Shown: positions 1-5,549 of the stretch, piece after piece
How positions within the stretch are numbered: the stretch's first letter is position 1
Layout: every line of letters starts with the position of its first letter
Assembly: GCA_005788065.1 (NCBI GenBank)
Contig: SXZD01000187.1
Location: forward strand, 1 to 6,195
DNA length: 6,195 nt
Direction: 5' to 3'
Origin: Burkholderiales bacterium
Lineage (GTDB): Bacteria; Pseudomonadota; Gammaproteobacteria; Burkholderiales; Burkholderiaceae_B
Notes under the pieces: model-generated
Told to the model about the DNA's origin: nothing
The model's input: only the letters and a program-made list of their open reading frames with translations
Database searches by the model: none
Made by a program: the position numbers and the translations under genes

Positions 1-445
1 GGACATGATAGGTCTCGCCGTTGATGACGGTATGAAAGGGCCTGTCGCCACCCCGGTCCACTTTGCCGGTGCTGACCAAGCCGGGGTAGATCGTGTCGCG
101 GAATTCGGCTACCACCACCAAGTCATCCAGCGCGACGCTCTGGATTTCTGCTGTCTCGACGCCCATCAGTTCAAGATCGGCGGTTTTTTGTGCCTTGTGG
201 ATGGTCTTGACTTGCCACAAGCGTTGGTCACCTTTTTTAACCGTGCCACGCGGAGGCAGCACGCGCACCTTGTCGCCCTTGCGGATGGGGCGCAGTGGCA
301 GTTCCACCGCCTCGGGGCTGTGACGCTCAAAGTTCAGGCCGAAAGGCAGGCGCGTTGAGAGCGCCTTGAACTCACGCTCTAGGTCTGCACCGAGCTGGGT
401 GTCTTTGGCTTTGGCTTGCGCGATGAGGTCAGTGAGCCGTGACAT
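1..445 (-). CDS. Site-specific DNA-methyltransferase (adenine-specific, Mod-like), N-terminal 148 residues, partial
   Basis: The reading frame is open from an ATG at 445-443 (minus strand) to the left edge, giving 148 residues; the rest lies outside the window. The protein begins MSRLTDLIAQAKAKD and contains LPFGLNFERHSPEAVELPLR (about residues 34-53), a basic stretch RKGDKVRVLPPRGTVKKGDQ, and near the edge the segment RGGDRPFHTVINGETYHV. I recognise this, from memory, as the N-terminus of Mod-type N6-adenine methyltransferases of type III-like restriction-modification systems. In these the DPPY catalytic motif follows soon after the NGE(N/T)YH segment, so the catalytic motif itself is not visible and activity cannot be judged. 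A purine-rich GGGGGGAAG lies just upstream of the ATG. The gene follows the Phd-like antitoxin by 57 nt on the same strand and is probably co-transcribed with it. Family call fairly sure; type III versus another methyltransferase system is open. Confidence 0.78.
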   Translation of the reverse strand, partial: MSRLTDLIAQAKAKDTQLGADLEREFKALSTRLPFGLNFERHSPEAVELPLRPIRKGDKVRVLPPRGTVKKGDQRLWQVKTIHKAQKTADLELMGVETAEIQSVALDDLVVVAEFRDTIYPGLVSTGKVDRGGDRPFHTVINGETYHV

Positions 446-502
446 AGCTTCCCCCCGTGCGCAGCAAAGCCACTTGTTCTGAAATCATGGACATAAGGCT
501 GT

Positions 503-802
503 TCATTGCTTTTTTGTATGTTCGTTGACCGACTGCACTTGTTCGACGATAGCGGCGATTTGCTCGTCGGCGAGGACTGGCTCAAGGTGCGCTTTCTGCG
601 CCAGCACATCCAGCAGTTGAACCATCAACCGATCCACCTCACGGTAGCGGTACAGCCCCGCAGCCGACAGCAGGGCGGCGACTGGCTTGCCATGCTTGGC
701 GATCACGACTTCGCCGCCGTCTCGCTCCACCTCGTCGATGGCTTTGGACAGGTTCTGCCGCACTTCATAGAAGGGCTTGATCTCGTCGGTGCTAAAACGC
801 AT
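503..802 (-). CDS. Phd/YefM-family antitoxin-like protein without adjacent toxin
   Basis: This encodes 99 residues. Residues 1-55 match the Phd/YefM DNA-binding fold pattern: a short N-terminal strand, the helix VRQNLSKAIDEVERDGGE, and the signature strand-turn VVIAKHGKPVAALLSAAG (about 32-49). In the family the N-terminal domain binds the operator as a dimer and the C-terminal tail neutralises a RelE- or Doc-type toxin. The tail here (50-99) is helical and charged, ending NEHTKKQ. No toxin ORF lies on either side: downstream, after 57 nt, comes the methyltransferase, and upstream is an AT-rich regulatory region. It may therefore serve as a transcriptional regulator of the methyltransferase operon (inference). 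The start ATG at 802 gives the usual MRFSTDEIKP-type N-terminus, but there is no good Shine-Dalgarno sequence before it, so initiation may be weak. Confidence 0.85.
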   Translation of the reverse strand: MRFSTDEIKPFYEVRQNLSKAIDEVERDGGEVVIAKHGKPVAALLSAAGLYRYREVDRLMVQLLDVLAQKAHLEPVLADEQIAAIVEQVQSVNEHTKKQ

Positions 803-863
803 GGTGGTCGGTGCTTGTGCGGAAGTTTGTGCAACTCATTCTACGGCTGATATTTCATACAGT

Positions 864-886
864 ATTTTGCTGTGGCGCAGCAAAAT
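864..886. repeat. Perfect inverted repeat upstream of the Phd/methyltransferase operon
   Basis: Nine-base arms ATTTTGCTG (864-872) and CAGCAAAAT (878-886) flank a 5-nt loop. It lies 62 bp upstream of the antitoxin start, between that gene and the best promoter candidate. Phd/YefM proteins usually bind palindromes near their own promoter, so this is a plausible operator. It could also form a hairpin in the 5' untranslated RNA. There is no T-run on either side, so a terminator is unlikely. The symmetry is seen directly; the role is inferred. Confidence 0.5.
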
Positions 887-903
887 CCAGCATATTTGCG
901 CAT

Positions 904-935
904 ATATTAGCACAAATTATGGTACAATAGTGCAA
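904..935 (-). promoter_or_regulatory. Candidate promoter for the antitoxin-methyltransferase operon
   Basis: On the minus strand an extended -10 (TGC followed by TAATAT, 912-904) is preceded by TTGCAC (935-930) as a possible -35 at a long 20-nt spacing. The surrounding 850-940 region is the most AT-rich non-coding part of this end of the window. Transcription would start near 897, leaving a leader of about 95 nt that contains the 864-886 inverted repeat. The match is imperfect. A -10-like TACAAT also exists on the plus strand (923-928), without a convincing -35, for the divergent gene. Confidence 0.3.
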
Positions 936-1098
936 AATTGACAGTTTCCAGTGTCTGCGGTGCCGTTTTTCGGCGCTTTTGCAGTCCGTTGGCTCGTTCT
1001 GTCCGAGCGTGACCAACCTGTCTTTCACACCCACAATTTGCCCCGGCTGATCCGTCCAGCCCTGCGCCTTCACTGGTCAGCGGGGCACGGAGAATCCC
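930..1098 (+). promoter_or_regulatory. Leader region with two small hairpins before the 361-residue gene
   Basis: This non-coding stretch holds two consecutive stem-loops. GTGCCG/CGGCGC (960-965 and 971-976, one T-G pair, five-T loop) is followed by TTTT at 977-980. GCTCG/CGAGC (992-996 and 1004-1008) has a 7-nt loop. The first resembles a weak intrinsic terminator or attenuator. No gene on the plus strand ends upstream of it in this window, so if it works it would act on the leader of the 361-residue gene. Both stems are short and may be chance. Confidence 0.3.
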
Positions 1099-2184
1099 AT
1101 GCAAATCGAACTATCGGTGTCGCAAGCCTTTGCGACCCTTGAGACAGCCTTTCACACCGACTTTTTGACCCGGCTGCCCAGCCAGCACAACCTGCTGTAC
1201 CGGCAGTTTCTGGAGCGCCAGTTCATGCTGCGAATCGGTGCAGCCTTGGCAACCTTGCCGGAGTCTGTTGACCGGCTGTGGATCGCCCACCTTTTGAGAC
1301 GCTACTTCTGGCGTGATCTGGGCTTGGCTGCACGCCCGGACTTGCCAACCGAGTTACCCCGGTTCTTGTGGCCTCGTGGCTATGAGTTGCCCTCAGTTGA
1401 CGTGGCAGCCTTGTCCGCGCAAATCGCTGGCCTGTGGGAGCCGGTTCCAGACCCGCTGTGCATTGCCGAGCGCAAGCTCTTGCTGCTGGAAACGCTGCTG
1501 CATTTGCGGCAAGCCGAAACGGCTCTGATTGAACTGGCGTATGCCGCCAGCCCGGACGGTTGGCCGCAGTCGGAATCAGAAGCCTTCGAGTCTGACCAAC
1601 ATGCGCTGCATGCCGTGTTGATGTGCATGGACTGGCGTGATGTGGCCGAGCGCGACCATGTGTTTTCTGTACTGCTGGGCGTATCACCCCAAGACGCTGC
1701 GGCATTGTTTGACAACCCCGCCACGGTGCTGGCGCTGCATCTGATCGACAACGAAAGCTGGCATCGAGGCAATGGCGCGTTTGCGTGTGCTTCTTCCACC
1801 GACAAGCTGTTCGCAGTCTTGGAGGCGCAGTACCTGACTCACGCGGCACTGCTGGCGGACTTGCAGTCGCTGCCGTTTGACCGATGCCTGCTGCCTGACA
1901 GTGATGTGACAGAAGGCATGCTCTATGAGTACCTGCCGCCACTTGTGGCCGAGGCGTACATCGCGGCGCGGCAATCCCGGCACCTGACTGCCTCGCAATT
2001 GGCGGCGCTGGTGCATTGGCAAACAGGTATGACAGTGACCGCCGAATCGGTACTGCTGCTGGCATCACAACTCGACTTCGAGACGGCTTGCCGAGTGCTG
2101 GCGCAAGCCGTACTCGACTGCCGCAAAGCCGATGCTGTGGTCAAGCCGCTGACGCTGCTCAAAGCGTTGTACGCAGCGGCGTAG
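1099..2184 (+). CDS. Hypothetical protein, 361 residues, mostly helical, function unknown
   Basis: I do not recognise this family. The ATG at 1099 is preceded by GGAG (1089-1092) with a 6-nt spacer, which fixes the start. The product is 361 residues, rich in Leu and Ala, with no signal peptide, no membrane segment, and no nucleotide-binding or obvious catalytic motif. Predicted structure from inspection is a series of amphipathic helices, for example SVSQAFATLETAFHTDFLTR near the N-terminus and a C-terminal LLASQLDFETACRVLAQAVL region, suggesting a helical-repeat or scaffold-like protein. Acidic residues cluster around 153-168. It is transcribed away from the antitoxin-methyltransferase operon and in the same direction as the four small or unknown genes downstream. 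The gap of about 180 nt to the next ORF means it may not be in one transcript with them. Coding status is well supported by length and ribosome-binding site; function is not known. Confidence 0.8.
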   Translation: MQIELSVSQAFATLETAFHTDFLTRLPSQHNLLYRQFLERQFMLRIGAALATLPESVDRLWIAHLLRRYFWRDLGLAARPDLPTELPRFLWPRGYELPSVDVAALSAQIAGLWEPVPDPLCIAERKLLLLETLLHLRQAETALIELAYAASPDGWPQSESEAFESDQHALHAVLMCMDWRDVAERDHVFSVLLGVSPQDAAALFDNPATVLALHLIDNESWHRGNGAFACASSTDKLFAVLEAQYLTHAALLADLQSLPFDRCLLPDSDVTEGMLYEYLPPLVAEAYIAARQSRHLTASQLAALVHWQTGMTVTAESVLLLASQLDFETACRVLAQAVLDCRKADAVVKPLTLLKALYAAA

Positions 2185-2365
2185 CCATGCACTGACGCGG
2201 CCAGAACTTGGCCATGTGACTTTCTGAATTCCATTCTTGCCGTGCCCCGGCGATGCCGGCGCGTGAGGTGATCCGACCTATGACTTCGGAGGCTCAGTCA
2301 CGTCCGTCATCAAGCCAGCACGGTGCGCCCTTGCAACCAATTTCTAACCACTCTTGGAGACCACC
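2185..2365 (+). promoter_or_regulatory. Structured intergenic leader before the 26/91-residue gene pair
   Basis: There is no gene here. Two small stem-loops are visible: GGCCA/TGGCC (2199-2203 and 2209-2213) and CCGGC/GCCGG (2247-2251 and 2255-2259, 3-nt loop). They are followed by the block GAGGCTCAGTCACGTCCG (2289-2306), which recurs with two changes upstream of the 132-residue gene. The first hairpin lies 15 bp past the stop of the 361-residue gene but has no T-run, so it is at best a weak terminator. The whole stretch reads as a 5' leader. Confidence 0.35.
2289..2306 (+). repeat. Leader repeat, copy 1
   Basis: GAGGCTCAGTCACGTCCG matches 2790-2807 at 16 of 18 positions; the two differences are adjacent (CA versus TT). 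Copy 1 ends 59 nt before the ATG at 2366. Occurrence ahead of two separate translation units suggests a shared transcriptional or leader-RNA element, such as a conserved 5' leader of an integrative element. The role is inferred. Confidence 0.5.
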
Positions 2366-2446
2366 ATGAACCACACCAGCAACACGAACCCCGCTCCGTC
2401 CACCGATGCGTTGGCTCACTGCGAAATCATTGGCCATGAGGTCTGA
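2366..2446 (+). CDS. 26-codon leader ORF coupled to the cysteine-rich protein
   Basis: A short ORF (starts MNHTSNTNPAPSTDALAHCE, ends GHEV, then TGA at 2444-2446) has a good ribosome-binding site, GGAG at 2356-2359 with a 6-nt spacer before the ATG. The next ATG (2450) is 3 nt after the stop, and that gene's own Shine-Dalgarno-like GAGG (2438-2441) lies inside the last codons of this ORF. The arrangement fits translational coupling or a leader peptide. The peptide has one Cys and no run of rare or repeated amino acids typical of attenuators. It may instead be a real small protein. Alternatively it could be the remnant of a longer protein. Confidence 0.45.
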   Translation: MNHTSNTNPAPSTDALAHCEIIGHEV

Positions 2447-2449
2447 CAC

Positions 2450-2725
2450 ATGCAAGCGCACAGTCCGACACCAGCACCCGCAGTTCTCGACCCCAACGAA
2501 GCGCCGGAAGGCTTCATTGCGGTACTCAAAAGCGAAGTGGCAACAGAGCGACTTGGCAACATCTGCCGTGCATGCGATTGGCGCAGTGCGTGCAACGGTT
2601 TTGAACACCGATGCATGCCATACACGGTTATCAGCAGCCGCGATGGGCGTGAACTCAAACGTCAGGACGGTTGCAGCTTCGTGTTCAAACGTCGCACAAG
2701 CCCCAACGAAGCGCCGAACCGCTAA
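2450..2725 (+). CDS. Small cysteine-rich protein, 91 residues, possible metal binder
   Basis: The frame encodes 91 residues with five cysteines: Cys39-x2-Cys42-x5-Cys48-x6-Cys55, and Cys75 in the segment KRQDGCSFVFKRR. The GFIAVLKSE segment (21-29) followed by a Cys cluster and a C-terminal DGCSxVFK motif resembles small phage- and island-borne proteins I have seen, though I cannot name the family with certainty. The CxxC pair and spaced cysteines suggest a zinc- or iron-binding knuckle (inference). It starts 3 nt after the 26-codon ORF and probably depends on it for translation. PNEAP occurs at both ends of the protein (residues 15-19 and 85-89), encoded by an exact 16-bp direct repeat. A longer antisense ORF overlaps it but lacks any recognisable domain. 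Confidence 0.7.
   Translation: MQAHSPTPAPAVLDPNEAPEGFIAVLKSEVATERLGNICRACDWRSACNGFEHRCMPYTVISSRDGRELKRQDGCSFVFKRRTSPNEAPNR
2491..2506 (+). repeat. 16-bp exact direct repeat, copy 1
   Basis: CCCCAACGAAGCGCCG occurs here and at 2701-2716, exactly 210 bp (70 codons) apart and in the same reading frame, encoding PNEAP near both ends of the cysteine-rich protein. It brackets the whole Cys-containing domain. Confidence 0.7.
2701..2716 (+). repeat. 16-bp exact direct repeat, copy 2
   Basis: This is the second copy of CCCCAACGAAGCGCCG. It lies just before the stop codon of the cysteine-rich protein (TAA, 2723-2725). Recombination between the two copies would remove the Cys domain while keeping the frame. 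Confidence 0.7.
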
Positions 2726-2789
2726 CGCAGTTTTCGTAGCACTGACACCCTGATTTTTCAAGAAGACGAAGTATCGGATAGCTCATGCC

Positions 2790-2807
2790 GAGGCTTTGTC
2801 ACGTCCG
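2790..2807 (+). repeat. Leader repeat, copy 2
   Basis: GAGGCTTTGTCACGTCCG is the second copy of the block at 2289-2306. It ends 36 nt before the ATG of the 132-residue gene. The 118-nt gap that holds it (2726-2843) has no other gene. Confidence 0.5.
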
Positions 2808-2843
2808 CAATTTACGTTCATTTTCATCAACACGGAGAAGGCC

Positions 2844-3242
2844 ATGACCAACAACCAAGACACCCAAACCGACACGGCGCATACAAAGCCGCCAGTGACC
2901 ATCATCACCAACGCCGCGAAGTTCCAACTGGGTCAATGCGTAGCCACACCGGGTGCGCTGGCATTGCTGGAGAGAACCGGATTCAGTTCAGCGTACCTCA
3001 TCAACCGCCACCTGCATGGTGACTGGGGTGATGTGTGCGAAGAGGACGCCGGACTGAATGAGATGGCGCTCAAAGACGGCTCCCGGATCATGTCGGTGTA
3101 CCGCTTGGTGCCAGCCGAGAAATTGAAAGCAACACCGCGATCAAAGCGTTCTGAATTGCCCACTGTCTGGATCATCACAGAAGCCGAAGGCGACGATGGC
3201 CGTCGCGCCAGCACCTGCGTGTTGTTGCCCGAGGACTATTGA
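2844..3242 (+). CDS. Conserved plasmid/integrative-element-associated protein, 132 residues
   Basis: The ATG at 2844 is preceded by GGAGAAGG (2834-2841), a clear ribosome-binding site. An in-frame TTG at 2796 would add 16 residues but falls inside the leader repeat and has no such site. The protein carries the pattern LGQCVATPGALALLERTG (29-46), then RHLHGDWGDVCEEDAGLNE (55-73), DGSRIMSVYRL (78-88), and a C-terminal VWIITEAEGDDGRRASTCVL followed by LPEDY. I recognise this as a family of about 110-130 residues frequent on plasmids and integrative elements of proteobacteria, usually annotated as hypothetical or plasmid-related. Its biochemical role is unknown to me. Here the segment between the KLK at 93-95 and VWIITEA (108-114) looks longer than usual (ATPRSKRSELPT). 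Its stop lies 2 nt before the ATG of the cysteine-peptidase-like gene, so the two are almost certainly co-translated. Confidence 0.85.
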   Translation: MTNNQDTQTDTAHTKPPVTIITNAAKFQLGQCVATPGALALLERTGFSSAYLINRHLHGDWGDVCEEDAGLNEMALKDGSRIMSVYRLVPAEKLKATPRSKRSELPTVWIITEAEGDDGRRASTCVLLPEDY

Positions 3243-3244
3243 AG

Positions 3245-3976
3245 ATGGTGACCCGCAAAATTGCCTCTCAAAGTCCAAGCTATCGGTGGCAACGCACGCA
3301 TCCGGCACTGATCGTGAGCCATGTGCTGACTGTCAAAGTCAAACGTGAAGAACCGATGGGGGTGTGCTTCCGCCAATCCGAAATCGACGGTGCCTGTTCG
3401 GTGCATTGCCTTGCAAGTGTGTTGGTTATCCTCAATCTGGCGAAAGCCGAGGCGCTGACACACATGGCACAACGCAAGTACGGCGTGCCCGCTGATGTGT
3501 GGCGCGAGTTCCATGACGTGTACTTTCAGGGTTGCATGGCCGACGACCTGGTGGAGCGCGTCAACCGGCTGAACTTGCCGCTCAAACTGACCGCACGGTT
3601 CAAGGGCGATGCCGATCTGGATCACTTCGCGGTACGAGCCCTGAGCCGTGGCGGTCTGGTCATGCTGAGTTTTCGCAGTGTGCTCAACCGCAAGACGCAT
3701 CACTGGGCGCTTGGTGTTGGCGTAGAGGGAGTGCAAAAGGGGCGTGAAACCACAGTGGACACGTTACTGCTCATCGACCCCAGTGCCGACGAGCCGGTGT
3801 TCCGCGCATTCAATGCCCGACTGCGCGTTCAAGTGCCGTCCGCTGCCCGTGGATTGCTGCATGAGTCGCCATCCAAGCCCGTGCATTGGCTGTATGACTC
3901 GCCGGAGTGGCCTGCTGAGGTGGTGCGGCTGACGGGGGCAGTGCGGTTCCAGCCTACTGACCAGAACAGCGGCTGA
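3245..3976 (+). CDS. C39/papain-like cysteine peptidase-fold protein, 243 residues
   Basis: The layout fits a papain-fold, C39-like peptidase. Gln44 and Cys51 lie in FRQSEIDGACSVHCLASVLV (42-61), with a second candidate nucleophile at Cys55. A His pair occurs in KTHHWALGVGVEG (His152/153), and Asp178 in DTLLLIDPS. In C39-type peptidases the Gln forms the oxyanion hole, Cys is the nucleophile, His the base, and Asp or Asn orients it. The C-terminal 50 residues are unlike anything I recognise. There is no signal peptide or membrane segment, so a cytoplasmic protein is likely, and there is no ABC-transporter part as in bacteriocin exporters. ATG 3245 is preferred, with GAGGA at 3231-3235 and a 9-nt spacer. 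TTG 3239, overlapping the previous stop, is the alternative. The fold call is from motif spacing only; the substrate is unknown. Confidence 0.68.
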   Translation: MVTRKIASQSPSYRWQRTHPALIVSHVLTVKVKREEPMGVCFRQSEIDGACSVHCLASVLVILNLAKAEALTHMAQRKYGVPADVWREFHDVYFQGCMADDLVERVNRLNLPLKLTARFKGDADLDHFAVRALSRGGLVMLSFRSVLNRKTHHWALGVGVEGVQKGRETTVDTLLLIDPSADEPVFRAFNARLRVQVPSAARGLLHESPSKPVHWLYDSPEWPAEVVRLTGAVRFQPTDQNSG

Positions 3977-4003
3977 ACTACACGAGATGCGCCCGCGAAG
4001 CAG

Positions 4004-4384
4004 TCAGCGCAGCGGCATCTTGCGGCTGGGCGGTGGCGGCGCTTTTTCCAGCACCGATTGGTTCTTGCGCCGTACCGGCCCGCCCTGAGAAGTCGGCGCA
4101 ATGGTGTCGGTGATCCCCTCGAACAACTCGGGCAGGGTGATCTTGAGCACATGGCAGATGGTGGCCAGCGCGAACAGCGAAGGATTGGAGACGCCCCGCT
4201 CGATGCGCGAGACGTGACTGCGCTCCATTTCAGCCGCGAAGGCCAAATTCATCTGCGAGAGCTTGGCGGCATGCCGATGGCGTTTGACGCTCTGGCCCAA
4301 GGCCAGCGTCACGGAGTTCGGCAGGTCACGGGCAGAACCGTCAACACCCGGCTCGTCTGCCGGTGTCTTGGGGTCTGTTTTCAT
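4004..4384 (-). CDS. XRE (Cro/C1-type) helix-turn-helix transcriptional regulator
   Basis: This encodes 126 residues. Residues 29-90 form a single HTH_3 domain: LGQSVKRHRHAAKLSQMNLA, the recognition helix region MERSHVSRIERGVSNPS (53-69), and the closing ATICHVLKITLPELFEG. The SQxxLA and SRIERG signatures are typical of Cro/C1-type repressors. The N-terminus (1-25) is a charged, probably disordered extension. The C-terminal tail (95-126) is basic and proline-rich with a PPPP run and has no ligand-binding domain. The gene converges with the peptidase-like gene (27 bp between stops) and diverges from the dienelactone-hydrolase-family gene; the palindrome at 4421-4432 lies in the shared upstream region. 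It probably represses itself and possibly the divergent gene (inference). A GGGG just before the ATG is the only ribosome-binding hint. Confidence 0.9.
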   Translation of the reverse strand: MKTDPKTPADEPGVDGSARDLPNSVTLALGQSVKRHRHAAKLSQMNLAFAAEMERSHVSRIERGVSNPSLFALATICHVLKITLPELFEGITDTIAPTSQGGPVRRKNQSVLEKAPPPPSRKMPLR

Positions 4385-4420
4385 GCCCCAAGGTTGCAGA
4401 AATGCAGCCTCAGAAGCGAC

Positions 4421-4432
4421 GTAGTTAACTAC
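4421..4432. promoter_or_regulatory. Perfect 12-bp palindrome, candidate operator of the XRE regulator
   Basis: GTAGTTAACTAC is fully symmetric and lies 37 bp upstream of the regulator's ATG and 79 bp upstream of the divergent hydrolase start. Single-domain Cro/C1 regulators commonly bind such short palindromes in their own promoter. No clear -35/-10 pair could be assigned on either strand around it, so the exact promoter positions stay open. Confidence 0.5.
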
Positions 4433-4469
4433 TCAGTATGAGACACTACACCCCATGATGAGGCGTATA

Positions 4470-4486
4470 TGCCCACTCATTGGGCA
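4470..4486 (+). other. Small hairpin in the 5' leader of the hydrolase gene
   Basis: TGCCCA (4470-4475) and TGGGCA (4481-4486) pair around a 5-nt loop; a short T-run (4492-4495) follows. It lies between the operator and the ribosome-binding site of the hydrolase gene. It is too short to call a terminator with confidence. Confidence 0.25.
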
Positions 4487-4511
4487 ACCACTTTTGTCAA
4501 AAGGAGAATCT

Positions 4512-5546
4512 ATGAACATCAATAAAGTGATCTTGGCAATGCTGTGCTGCGCTGCAATCAACCCCGCGATGGCTCAGTCGGAAAACCTGTCTGATGGACG
4601 TTCAGGCCGTGTCGAATTCCAAAGCGTGAACGTTCCAAGCATGTGGGAGTTCGCCCGCAAGAACACCAGCAACACGAAGCTGCAAACCGTTTGGGGCGAT
4701 CTGCTGATGCCCAAGAAGGCTGAGGGCAAAGTCCCGGCGCTGGTCATCATGCACGGCAGTGCCGGAGTGGAGCCGTGGGCTTACGATTTATGGGCTGCCA
4801 AACTCAATCCGGCTGGGGTGGCCGTGTTCGTGGTGGACAGCTACAAGCCGCGAGGGGTGTCCGAGACAAACACCAACCAGTTGGGCGATCAGGTCACGAT
4901 GCCCTCTCAATCCGCCGACGCTTTGAATGCGTTGCGCGTGTTGGCGACACATCCCAAAATCGACAGCAATCGAATCTACGTGATCGGCATGAGTCGCGGG
5001 GGCAATCCAGCGTTCTATTCAGCGTGGCCGATGTACCAAGCTGCGGTCAACACGAACGGGGCCAAATTCGCGGGGCACATTCCGATGTATCCTGGCATGT
5101 GCAACATTCGCTACCGTGCCGACCATGCAGAGAAAGCCACAGCGCCGATTTTCTTTGCATTACCTGACCGAGAACGAGAGGACTATCAGGACGTGGCCAT
5201 CTGCCAGCGTTACGCCAAAGAACTGGCCGACGCCGGGAATACGGTCACAACCAAGGAATACAAGGGCGCATACCACGCTTGGGATGGTGGTGGGCGGCGA
5301 TTCCGGTACGAGCAAGCTCACAGCGCGAAGCCCTGCGATCTGGAGCTACAGATGACCACGGTTGCAGGCGGCGGACTTGGCAAGAACGCCCGCGACTTGA
5401 AGAAGAGTCAAGAACTTAAAACCTACGACGAATGGCACGCAGCGGTACGGGGATGCATGGCGCATGTCCGTGCTGCGGTGGGCGGCGATGCCGCACAAAG
5501 CGATGCCGTAGTGGCGGACGTGCTCAAGTTCATGGGTGTGCAGTAA
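4512..5546 (+). CDS. Secreted dienelactone hydrolase family (alpha/beta hydrolase) protein
   Basis: This encodes 344 residues starting at ATG 4512, with AGGAG at 4502-4506. An upstream in-frame ATG at 4455 would put 19 residues before the signal peptide and lacks a ribosome-binding site. Residues 1-21 (MNINKVILAMLCCAAINPAMA) form a signal peptide with a likely cut before Gln22, so the enzyme should be periplasmic or exported. The alpha/beta-hydrolase signs are the oxyanion segment VIMHGSAGV (78-86), the nucleophile elbow GMSRGG with Ser161, an acidic segment PDREREDY (Asp219 or Asp224), and His255 in GAYHAWDGGG. This is the Ser-Asp-His arrangement of the dienelactone-hydrolase-related group (COG0412-like), whose members hydrolyse varied small esters or lactones. 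The substrate here is unknown. The last 80 residues, with YDEWHAAVRGCMAHVRAAVG, form an unfamiliar helical extension. The gene stands alone and diverges from the XRE regulator. Confidence 0.88.
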   Translation: MNINKVILAMLCCAAINPAMAQSENLSDGRSGRVEFQSVNVPSMWEFARKNTSNTKLQTVWGDLLMPKKAEGKVPALVIMHGSAGVEPWAYDLWAAKLNPAGVAVFVVDSYKPRGVSETNTNQLGDQVTMPSQSADALNALRVLATHPKIDSNRIYVIGMSRGGNPAFYSAWPMYQAAVNTNGAKFAGHIPMYPGMCNIRYRADHAEKATAPIFFALPDREREDYQDVAICQRYAKELADAGNTVTTKEYKGAYHAWDGGGRRFRYEQAHSAKPCDLELQMTTVAGGGLGKNARDLKKSQELKTYDEWHAAVRGCMAHVRAAVGGDAAQSDAVVADVLKFMGVQ

Positions 5547-5549
5547 ATG

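Noticed and set aside
446..502. Possible small toxin gene between the antitoxin and the methyltransferase
   Set aside because: Only 57 nt are available; the overlapping minus-strand frame 379-609 is a shadow without RelE/Doc-like features.
1223..2068. 281-residue minus-strand ORF opposite the 361-residue gene
   Set aside because: Arg/Ala/Pro/His-rich antisense translation typical of a GC-rich shadow frame; no domain, no ribosome-binding site, and the plus-strand frame has a good start.
2294..2761. 155-residue minus-strand ORF across the cysteine-rich gene
   Set aside because: It is longer than the plus-strand gene but has no recognisable motif or ribosome-binding site and runs through the leader repeat; the plus-strand frame has the CxxC and DGCSxVFK pattern and coupling.
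2796..2843. TTG start giving a 16-residue longer form of the 132-residue protein
   Set aside because: It falls in the leader repeat and lacks a ribosome-binding site; ATG 2844 has GGAGAAGG at good spacing.
3236..3736. 166-residue minus-strand ORF opposite the peptidase-like gene
   Set aside because: His/Gln-rich antisense frame with no domain; the plus-strand frame carries the Cys/His/Asp layout.
4455..4511. Upstream ATG for the hydrolase gene
   Set aside because: It would place 19 residues before a clean signal peptide and has no Shine-Dalgarno sequence, whereas ATG 4512 follows AGGAG.
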